Shown: positions 44,846 through 51,676 of the stretch, in pieces | Layout of the letters: the number at the start of each line of letters is the position of its first letter | How positions within the stretch are numbered: the first letter of the stretch is position 1 | Assembly: GCF_963668215.1 (NCBI RefSeq) | Contig: NZ_OY764190.1 | Coordinates: 6,448,001 to 6,512,000, forward strand | Direction: 5' to 3' | Length of the DNA: 64,000 nt | Origin: an uncultured Desulfosarcina sp. | Lineage (GTDB): Bacteria; Desulfobacterota; Desulfobacteria; Desulfobacterales; Desulfosarcinaceae | Made by a program: the position numbers and the translations under genes | Notes under the pieces: generated by a model | Databases searched by the model: none | Seen by the model: only the letters and a program-made list of their open reading frames with translations | Told to the model about the DNA's origin: nothing

Positions 44846-45668
44846 ACCAACGACTACCAAGGGATGGCGAAGGGTCAATCCTTGTCAACCCTTGGTGGAT
44901 GTGGCTACGGAACCTACCTCCGTAAAAATGTTAAAAAGACTTATAATTTCAGACTATTAGCGCTGAAAGGTCTTAAGACATGTTGGGAAGCTCCGCTTGT
45001 TTCTCTTGGGGTAATCTGAAGGGTATCCGAGGGGCATCTTGGGCCGATTCTGGATAGACCTACGGTGCAGGATTCCAAGTGATACCTCGGCATTCCTTCA
45101 GCATTCCATGCAGCAGGATCGACCACCCCAAGCCTGAGCGATAGCGAAGGGTTGAACACACGCTGATTAAGCCTAAGGAGATAATCATCATCAAGATTTA
45201 TTCACATTGATAATGAATCCTAAGGCCATGTCAGCTTCAGTCGGACTTCGTCCCATCGCTCCGCTCTGGGTCCCCTCCTTCCAGAGTACCTCAAGAGTAA
45301 CCCTAAAGCCTTGGTGGTCGTCATTCCAAGGCCTTCGGCCCTTGGTGATACACCAGTATCACTTTAGTAACACCTCCCCCACAGACCACTTCTCTCCTTT
45401 GGTGGTCTATATGACAGCCCTTCCCTGACGTTCCTACGATTGCCAGTGGTCGTGCCTGTGGTGTGGCTCCAGATTCGCCCCTGTGGGGGCCGTTCTGGTT
45501 GGTCGTTCAGCAGATACCATGGTCGCTGAGGGTGTCGGGGTTGGGTCCTGTCTTCATTTATTACATTTTTGTCTTTGTCTGTGTTTGTCGAGTTCGATGA
45601 CAGGCAGACCATCGTCAATATTTATACCTTAGATTGACCAGCCCTATGGCTGGAGAAAGGAAATCCCA
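44846..45668. other. 820-bp non-coding region inside the element
   Basis: No gene is supportable on either strand; the short frames lack ribosome sites. It contains a hairpin CCAAGGCC/GGCCCTTGG around 45332-45350, several CCTTGGTG-type repeats (about 45311-45355 and 45400), and an AT-rich stretch at 45555-45635. Its size, position after the helicase gene and repeat content make it a candidate replication origin or packaging site. Confidence 0.4.
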
Positions 45669-46331
45669 ATGTCCAAATATGGAGGGTCCATCCACAGAGC
45701 GATGGATGATAACTCCCTGCGTAAATGCAAGCTGTCATCCTGCCAGGAACGCCGATGGCGTATCTCAGGATACTGCAAGAACCACTCTCACGGGGTCCAG
45801 AATTGGGGTCACCCCATGGGTCACAACATCCCCGACCGTGACCTGACCATTGCATTTGACCAAGTGTCAGCGGTGATCGACAAGAACCGCAACCATAAGG
45901 GCATCCAAGAGGCTACCCGCTTCTTTCAAATCTGGATGTCCTCGGCCAATCTCCAGGCCTCTATGGAACGTCCTCAAGTTCCCACAGCTCGTCACATGGC
46001 TCGACTTTACGATGCCAAGGTGAATCCGCTCGACCTCCTGAAGGTGTGCGCCTCGGTGTGGCTGTTCTATTCCATGAATCTGAAAAGCTCTGATGGCATC
46101 TATTCCGATGAACACTGTCGGGCCGTCATGGGTCATAAGGTTTTGAAGTTCATCCCCATCACCAAGCATGAATACATCAGACGACCATCAGGCAAACAGC
46201 GGAAAGCTGCTGGTCGCTACATCCAGAAGAGCATCGGGACCTTGCTGGTGAATATCGTTGAGACCGTCATGAAGCTGGAGGAACGGAAACAGTCCAGGCT
46301 GATTGCCATGGGAAGCGAGCTGGAAATTTAA
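45669..46331 (+). CDS. Hypothetical protein with N-terminal zinc-binding-like motif
   Basis: ATG 45669 has GGAGAAAGG upstream. The 220-aa protein starts with Cys-x4-Cys...Cys-x2-His (CKLSSC, YCKNH), which could bind zinc, followed by helical segments. It begins a run of small plus-strand genes. No family recognised; a DNA-binding or replication-accessory role is only a guess. Confidence 0.65.
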   Translation: MSKYGGSIHRAMDDNSLRKCKLSSCQERRWRISGYCKNHSHGVQNWGHPMGHNIPDRDLTIAFDQVSAVIDKNRNHKGIQEATRFFQIWMSSANLQASMERPQVPTARHMARLYDAKVNPLDLLKVCASVWLFYSMNLKSSDGIYSDEHCRAVMGHKVLKFIPITKHEYIRRPSGKQRKAAGRYIQKSIGTLLVNIVETVMKLEERKQSRLIAMGSELEI

Positions 46332-46365
46332 TCAATCAACAAGAAAGAAAGGAAACACCACTATT

Positions 46366-46626
46366 ATGAAAAAGAAACAGATCGACGGAATCACTAAAGC
46401 ATACAACCCCAAGACCCTCAAGCAAGCCACGTTCAACACCATGCCTGGACTTCATGAGGTCGTCAAGCGGTACTGCCAAGACCACAATATCAAGATGCAG
46501 GACTTCTACACGGAGGCCGTCGTTGACCGCCTGATGAAGATCGAGGACAGGGACTTCATCGTCAAGACCATGTTCCCTTATCATCAGGACCAACAGCAGA
46601 TTGAGGAGGTCCACCAGAATGGCTGA
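46366..46626 (+). CDS. Small ribbon-helix-helix-like protein
   Basis: ATG 46366 has AAAGGAAAC upstream and gives 86 aa. A short strand (KQATFNTMPGL) followed by HEVVKRYCQDHNIKMQDFYTEAVVDRL fits the ribbon-helix-helix pattern used by small partition and repressor proteins. Its stop overlaps the next gene's start by 8 bp. Confidence 0.6.
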   Translation: MKKKQIDGITKAYNPKTLKQATFNTMPGLHEVVKRYCQDHNIKMQDFYTEAVVDRLMKIEDRDFIVKTMFPYHQDQQQIEEVHQNG

Positions 46627-46930
46627 TTCGAATCCAACCTTATGGAATACCACCATGGGGTCCATCAGGAGAACCAACCTGACCAGATTTGAGAAGCTCA
46701 AGGGTAACACCCCTTGTGTCACCTATGACCCCAACCTGATGAAAGTCAGTCATGTAGTCGTCAGAGACTTGGTTATTCGCGCAGAGCATATGACCCTCAA
46801 GGAAGCTGAAGCAAACCGCTATGTAGCTGTCGAGCCGTATGGCTTTCAAGAATGCGTGTTCCTGCTACGCAATTCTATTGAGGTTGTCATCGTTCCATCG
46901 ACTGAAGCAGCTCAGGCGCTTTGCTCTTGA
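46619..46930 (+). CDS. Small hypothetical protein
   Basis: ATG 46619 has GAGGAGGTC 8 bp upstream and overlaps the previous gene. 103 aa, mixed alpha/beta with no recognised motif. The overlap implies translation coupled to the ribbon-helix-helix-like gene. Confidence 0.6.
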   Translation: MADSNPTLWNTTMGSIRRTNLTRFEKLKGNTPCVTYDPNLMKVSHVVVRDLVIRAEHMTLKEAEANRYVAVEPYGFQECVFLLRNSIEVVIVPSTEAAQALCS

Positions 46931-46967
46931 GTAAACCTAAAGAAAAAGAAAGGAGGTGAGACACCCA

Positions 46968-47180
46968 TTGGAATCCAGAACCCAAGAAATCCAAGTCCCT
47001 AAAGGCTGGTCAGTTCATGCGGTCTATACCGTGACCGGCCTCGGGCATTTCTCCTACTCCCTGGAGAAGGCCATCCAACAGGGACACCTGAAGGTCATCA
47101 ACCGGTCTACCGGAAGATATCAAGCCGTCCTCGCTGGATCGACCCAAGCTATTAGAGTCATCTTGTCGGCTTCTCGTTAA
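46968..47180 (+). CDS. Small hypothetical protein with TTG start
   Basis: TTG 46968 has AGGAGGTG 8 bp upstream; the frame also opens from GTG 46956, but that codon is part of the ribosome site. 70 aa with a short beta-rich core (GWSVHAVYTVTGLGHFSYSL). Function unknown. Confidence 0.55.
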   Translation: MESRTQEIQVPKGWSVHAVYTVTGLGHFSYSLEKAIQQGHLKVINRSTGRYQAVLAGSTQAIRVILSASR

Positions 47181-47300
47181 GGGACGCACCGATAGCAAGC
47201 GCAAGCGCTATGCCGTCCCACTGCTCGCTAATCAACCCCACCCCTACCCTCAACCTAAAAGCAAAAATACTCATCCATCTAAGAAAGGAAACGTACACCA

Positions 47301-48149
47301 ATGTCTAATCTCATGTCTGAACTGCAAATCGGAAACCGTGATGGTGTCACCGAAGTTACCCGCATTCCCGTAAACGCTGAGGACGTCAGCACATCACGAC
47401 CCAACATGACCCGATATAGTGAGGTCGATGGCTCTCACACCCTTACCGTAGGACCTGACCATCCCTTGTATGGCAATACCACTCCCATGTCCTACAATGC
47501 CGCTCAGGACCCTGACGCAAATCCTGCGGAAGGTCTCGTCACAAAGCATGGGAACGTCCAGGGTGACCTCACCAACGACAAGTCCCTGTTGCGTATCAAC
47601 GGAATGGAGCTGGACATGCCCACTGCAATGAAGCATGGACTCATCCAGAAGACTTCCGTTGGCTACATCCTGACCGACAAAGCTCAAGATATCATGAGCC
47701 AGAACAATGAAACCAATGTCCAGAACGCCAAGGCTTATCAGGCTCAAAACGTCCATGTGGCAGACACTCGCGCAAGGTCTGCCGGTCTCACCAAACTTGA
47801 GCAGGCTGTCGGTGGTGCTGCCGTTCATAGCCTCATTACGACCACCCTCAGCGCTGGTGCTGATGGGATACCCTTGCGAGACAGGAGCGCAATCGAATCA
47901 GCAGCCAAAGCCTCTGGCATGTCGGTGGACCAAGTCCTGAACACCTTCAACAATGCGTGGCAGGGTTCCGAAATCAGAGCCAAGGCTGCTCTCAGCAATG
48001 CCGGTTATGACGCTGAAGGCGCCATGGCACACCTGTGGAACACTGTGGAGCCGAAGACACGTAACAGCATTGTTGCTGGTCTGGTGGTCGGTGATGCTTC
48101 TGCTCTCAATCATCTGGTGAAGCTGTACCAGACAGGAGATAAGCGGTAA
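47301..48149 (+). CDS. Hypothetical element protein, 282 aa
   Basis: ATG 47301 has AAAGGAAAC upstream. The protein is hydrophilic, with an extended N-terminal third rich in Asn, Asp, Pro and Thr, and a helical C-terminal half with repeated Ala-rich segments (SAIESAAKASGMSVDQVL, AALSNAGYDAEGAMAHL). No signal peptide or membrane helix. Such a composition could be structural or secreted, but no family is recognised. Confidence 0.65.
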   Translation: MSNLMSELQIGNRDGVTEVTRIPVNAEDVSTSRPNMTRYSEVDGSHTLTVGPDHPLYGNTTPMSYNAAQDPDANPAEGLVTKHGNVQGDLTNDKSLLRINGMELDMPTAMKHGLIQKTSVGYILTDKAQDIMSQNNETNVQNAKAYQAQNVHVADTRARSAGLTKLEQAVGGAAVHSLITTTLSAGADGIPLRDRSAIESAAKASGMSVDQVLNTFNNAWQGSEIRAKAALSNAGYDAEGAMAHLWNTVEPKTRNSIVAGLVVGDASALNHLVKLYQTGDKR

Positions 48150-48407
48150 TCACTTGAGTCCAATCCTGAGGGACTCCTTATGGTATCCCTTGGGTTTCCC
48201 TTCAGTCCCTTCCTCAAGCAGCGGAGCTGCGCTCCTTGTGTGTGAATCCTCCTTTTAACGTCTGCGTTACAGTCAACACCAGAGTTAACACCAGAGCAAA
48301 AATCCCCACGTAAATCCACAGTACGCGGGGGTTTGCTCCAAGGTGTAGCTGTGTACCACCCACTCCCAGTGGAGCTAACCAAAATCTCAATCGAAAGGAG
48401 ATTGCAC

Positions 48408-49046
48408 ATGAGCAGGGACTTGATGCTGGTGGAACGCCACCGCAAAAACGAAGAGATCGTCACCAACGGACTCCAGACCTTCTATGAGGTAGGCATGGCG
48501 CTGGCCGAGATTCGGGATTCCAAGAGCTACAAGCTGGTGGATGGGTTCGATACCTTTGAAGCGTACTGCATTGAACGATGGGATATGCCAAAGCCCAACG
48601 CCCACCGTGTCATCTGCTGCGCTAAGGCGATGGACAATTTGGTGCCAATTGGCACCGTTTTGCCTACCAACGAAGGTCAAGCCCGTGAGTTGACCAAACT
48701 CAAGACCCCCGAAGAACAGCAATCTGCATGGAAGCGTGTCCTTGAGCTGGCTGACACCGGTAAGAAGGTCACCGCCAAGCTGGTCAAGTCGGTGGTCGAT
48801 GAGTTCACCGCACCGGAACCACCGGAGCAGGACCCCCCTGGACCTTCTAAAGAGATGCTGAAGGACCTCGCACCTCAAGGCCTGGAGCGTGAGGCCTTGG
48901 AACTCATCCTTAAAGAGGCCAAACGTGGCTGTTCCAAGAAATGTCACCCGGATGTCAACCCTAATGGCGCCGAGCTGATGGCTGAGGTCAACCGGCTGTT
49001 GGACGAAATCAAGAAGTACTACGGCATGAACTTCATTCAACAATAA
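48408..49046 (+). CDS. ParB-like element protein with a J-domain-like C-terminus
   Basis: ATG 48408 has AAAGGAG 8 bp upstream. The 212-aa protein begins with the phage/ICE family region FYEVGMALAEIRDSKSYK and FEAYCIERWDM, typical of ParB-like or plasmid-maintenance proteins. After a Pro-rich linker (135-148), residues about 160-206 read like helices II-III of a J domain, with His180-Pro181-Asp182 in CHPDVNPNG. J domains recruit DnaK, so the element may borrow the host chaperone for replication or partition. The fold is inferred from the motif alone. Confidence 0.65.
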   Translation: MSRDLMLVERHRKNEEIVTNGLQTFYEVGMALAEIRDSKSYKLVDGFDTFEAYCIERWDMPKPNAHRVICCAKAMDNLVPIGTVLPTNEGQARELTKLKTPEEQQSAWKRVLELADTGKKVTAKLVKSVVDEFTAPEPPEQDPPGPSKEMLKDLAPQGLEREALELILKEAKRGCSKKCHPDVNPNGAELMAEVNRLLDEIKKYYGMNFIQQ

Positions 49047-49230
49047 CAGACATAAAGGAGAATCCCCCCCCCTGCATCCTCTCTGGAGTCACCACTTGAG
49101 TGAACCAGAGAGGACGCAGGCGGTCTGGATTTTCAAAAACGCCGCATCTGTGTTTTTTCGTTCCATGGTAACGCCGACGTTAAAGACAACATATGCGTTA
49201 TAACAGTCTGTATTTATTTGTATTTTTATC

Positions 49231-49259
49231 TTGACAACCCCCTCCAGTTCCCCTAAAAC
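49231..49259 (+). promoter_or_regulatory. Sigma70-type promoter candidate
   Basis: TTGACA at 49231-49236 and TAAAAC at 49254-49259 are separated by 17 bp. They lie 86 bp upstream of the small gene starting at 49345. Confidence 0.45.
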
Positions 49260-49344
49260 GAAATCACCTTGCGCGAGGTGTCACCCTAAAACGATCACCA
49301 CCAAAAGAAACAGCCAGCGACACTGGCAACAGGAGGACACCCAC

Positions 49345-49572
49345 ATGATTATCGAGACCACTACCAACACCATGGACATCCAGAACGGGAGCTATGCCTT
49401 TTGGGAGAACTCAGCCATTAAGGAGGGCGCCTTCAAGGATTGGTCTGACCTGAGCCTTGAGGTTCAGGAGAGGCTCCAGCAGATTCAAGCTGAGGTTGAT
49501 GCTCTGGTGGATGAGGCAAAGGGTCTGATGGGAAGGACCGACAACCTCCCATTGACAGAGGCCAATATATAG
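49345..49572 (+). CDS. Small hypothetical protein
   Basis: ATG 49345 has AGGAGG 9 bp upstream. 75 aa, acidic, mostly one long amphipathic helix (LEVQERLQQIQAEVDALVDEA). It is the last plus-strand gene and is convergent with the integrase gene; a GGGACCC/GGGTCCC hairpin at 49604-49624 separates the two. Confidence 0.55.
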   Translation: MIIETTTNTMDIQNGSYAFWENSAIKEGAFKDWSDLSLEVQERLQQIQAEVDALVDEAKGLMGRTDNLPLTEANI

Positions 49573-49603
49573 GCGACACCGGGCCAAAGAAGGGACACAA
49601 GGG

Positions 49604-49624
49604 ACCCACCTGAAGGGTCCCTTC
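49604..49624. terminator. Bidirectional terminator-like hairpin
   Basis: AAGGGACCC-acctgaa-GGGTCCCTT lies between the convergent small gene and the integrase gene. The stem is strong but no long T-run follows on either strand. Confidence 0.5.
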
Positions 49625-49653
49625 GTTCCTCTTCCCTTTGGGTCGCTATTTCA

Positions 49654-51408
49654 TCAGCGCGTCCACTTGCTGTTCTTCAGATGGCTGAGGCCAATCGGAT
49701 AGTCCAGTTTCTCGGATACCGTCTGATACAGGTCCTTGATATTGTATCCCTTGGCATAGCGCCTGCTGGTTTCCGTCTTCCCTGCCCTGCCGGTCAGCTC
49801 TTCAATGACGGTCTCCATGACCATACCCTTAAATAAGGTGTCTGTGAAGTTGTGCCGGAACGAGTGAAAGACCTTCTTGTTGGGGGTCATGTCGATGCCT
49901 GCCTTTTTCTTGAACGTGGAGAACCACCGTGAGGCATAGTGACCATAATCACCTGACTGTTTCTTCAGCTCTTCGAATACTCGCTCTTGTCCCTTGGCCT
50001 TGACCTTCTCGACGAATGCCGGAAAGTTGAGGACATCCACAAGGACCGGATGCAGGGGGACCATCCTGTCCGATGCCTCGTTCTTCAGACTCTTATCCTT
50101 TTCGGTGTTGATGTCCAAGCACCAGACACCCTCGACCTGCTTAACGTCCTCGACGTAGAGCTGTGCCAGTTCCTCAAGACGACAGCCAGTGTAAAGCCCG
50201 AGAATCGGCAACCAGAATTGATATGGACTCTTGTGCTTGTCGTTCAGGTATTCATTCGAATGAAACAGCTTTTGGAGGTCGTCATCATCGAAGGCTTGCC
50301 GCTGTTCCCTTGCCTGTTTTTTCTTTGGTGGCTTCAGACCCTCGGCAGGGTTCTTCTCCATGTAGCCATTACGGACACCAAAACTGAACACACTCTCGGC
50401 CATCTGGAGATAAGCCCGAAGGGTCATGATGTCGATTTGCTTGTCATGCTTTGCCTTCTTGATGTCCTTCAGGGTCAGACCAGAGATATCCTTGTACTGC
50501 TTCAGCCGTGCGAATCCTGGTGGAAGGCTGGACAACAGCTTCTTGTAATCGACCATCTGCGGTCTGGTGATGGTGGATGCCTGCGCATCGGCGCCAAGGA
50601 ACTGAGCCAAGGTGACCATATAGGGTCGATAATTCCTGATGGTGCCTTCTTTCCATCGGCCTGCCTTCACCCGTTCATCCTGATATTCGTCGATAAGTTC
50701 TTGAAGGCTGATTGACGGCAATTGGTCTACCGCTGGAGCCTGCACCACTTCGACCGGCTTTGGTGGTGATGGTACAATCGATTCGACCACCTGTTCATCG
50801 GTACCGCTGGAATAGTTCCCGTAGGTCCTTTCCTTCTCTACCTCAAGGACCCTGATGGATGCTTTCAGCATCTCCCGGCAAAGCTGGTGATAGGAATCGG
50901 AGTCCTTGTCGATGACGATGCCCTGCTTTTCAAGGACCTCATCGACCTGATGCCCGACAGCTTCAACATGCTGGCTCAGCGAGAGAGACTCCTTGAATTC
51001 AGTCTGGACCCAATCGAAGGCCTCGTGCTGATTGTCAATCCGCTGTCTGGTCACTGGCGCCTTACCGTATGGTCGGGCGCGCTCCTGCTCTTCCTCCTTC
51101 AAGGTGTCCCTGACCCATCCAGCAATCAGTTCCTGTATCTTTTCTGGTGATAGTTCCTTGGGCATTCTTATGGTCACACTTCCTCTTTCATTGTCGATGA
51201 TGTCCCTCAGATCGGCACACAGCCGCTGGATACGACCAGCAAGCTCAAGAGCCATGGCCTTGGCCTTGCCGATGTATCCGGTCTTGAGGCTATACCGGAT
51301 TTCAGACTTGCCGACAACCTCACGGAGGTCCGGTGGGATTCGATAGCGGAAACAATAGGAGTAGGGAGTCCTGACGAGATAGGTGCCGTGGGGTGCTGTC
51401 TTTGCCAT
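49654..51408 (-). CDS. Tyrosine integrase of the element
   Basis: A 584-aa protein. N-terminal region TYLVRTPYSYCFRYRIPPDLR is the DUF6538-type start of large integrases. Core-binding helices occupy about 240-380 and the catalytic domain 380-584, with the first Arg in LYTGCRLEELAQL (about 410), HSFR (His515, Arg518) and Tyr551 in RRYAKGY as the likely nucleophile. It is transcribed away from the tRNA and starts 75 bp from the attR repeat, the standard placement. A broken copy of the same N-terminus lies at 38215-38313. Confidence 0.93.
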   Translation of the reverse strand: MAKTAPHGTYLVRTPYSYCFRYRIPPDLREVVGKSEIRYSLKTGYIGKAKAMALELAGRIQRLCADLRDIIDNERGSVTIRMPKELSPEKIQELIAGWVRDTLKEEEQERARPYGKAPVTRQRIDNQHEAFDWVQTEFKESLSLSQHVEAVGHQVDEVLEKQGIVIDKDSDSYHQLCREMLKASIRVLEVEKERTYGNYSSGTDEQVVESIVPSPPKPVEVVQAPAVDQLPSISLQELIDEYQDERVKAGRWKEGTIRNYRPYMVTLAQFLGADAQASTITRPQMVDYKKLLSSLPPGFARLKQYKDISGLTLKDIKKAKHDKQIDIMTLRAYLQMAESVFSFGVRNGYMEKNPAEGLKPPKKKQAREQRQAFDDDDLQKLFHSNEYLNDKHKSPYQFWLPILGLYTGCRLEELAQLYVEDVKQVEGVWCLDINTEKDKSLKNEASDRMVPLHPVLVDVLNFPAFVEKVKAKGQERVFEELKKQSGDYGHYASRWFSTFKKKAGIDMTPNKKVFHSFRHNFTDTLFKGMVMETVIEELTGRAGKTETSRRYAKGYNIKDLYQTVSEKLDYPIGLSHLKNSKWTR

Positions 51409-51474
51409 GTCTTACCTCCTTCCAAAGTGTGTAAGGAAAGTGTGTAAGACAAGCGATAAACGCCATTTTCAGAC

Positions 51475-51512
51475 CAAATAAGAAACCCATTGACTGTCAC
51501 ATCAATGGGTTA
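51475..51512 (-). terminator. tRNA-Met terminator
   Basis: AACCCATTGA/TCAATGGGTT (10 bp) has an 8-nt loop and TTTCTTATTT after it on the minus strand. It is duplicated in attL. Confidence 0.85.
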
Positions 51513-51538
51513 AGTGTTATCTGGTGGCGATGCAGGGA
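51483..51538. repeat. Right attachment site (attR), overlapping the tRNA 3' end
   Basis: Identical to 38388-38443 over 56 bp. It includes the last 17 nt of tRNA-Met and the terminator stem that follows. Confidence 0.9.
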
Positions 51539-51598
51539 CTTGAACCCCGGACGCTGCGGATATGAGCCGCATGCTCTAACCAGCTGAGCTACATCGCC
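51522..51598 (-). tRNA. tRNA-Met(CAT)
   Basis: 77 nt with encoded CCA. Acceptor stem GGCGATG/CATCGCC, D stem GCTC/GAGC, anticodon stem TGCGG/CCGCA with loop CTCATAT (anticodon CAT), and T arm CGGGG-TTCAAGT-CCCTG all fold. An elongator Met is most likely; a CAT-reading tRNA-Ile is a remote alternative. It is the integration target of the element. Confidence 0.97.
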
Positions 51599-51676
51599 AT
51601 TGTTTTTCCGTTGCCGAAAAGAACAGCGGACTATTAACAGCTCATTTCCCGTTAGTCAAGCCGAAAACCGAACCTT

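Larger units (their letters stand above)
38388..51538. mobile_element. tRNA-Met-integrated element carrying a compact type V CRISPR system
   Basis: Perfect 56-bp direct repeats (38388-38443 and 51483-51538) bound about 13.1 kb. The repeat contains the last 17 nt of tRNA-Met plus its terminator; the right copy belongs to the intact tRNA and has a tyrosine integrase gene beside it. Cargo: CRISPR array, tracrRNA-like RNA, TnpB/Cas12f-like nuclease, a small tyrosine recombinase, a helicase-like ATPase, a ParB-like protein and many small unknown genes. No capsid, portal, terminase or conjugation gene was recognised, so it is satellite- or plasmid-like. Confidence 0.88.

Noticed and set aside
45207..45618. 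Short frames in the non-coding block of the element
   Set aside because: No Shine-Dalgarno sites, unlike every other gene of the element, and biased composition from repeats.
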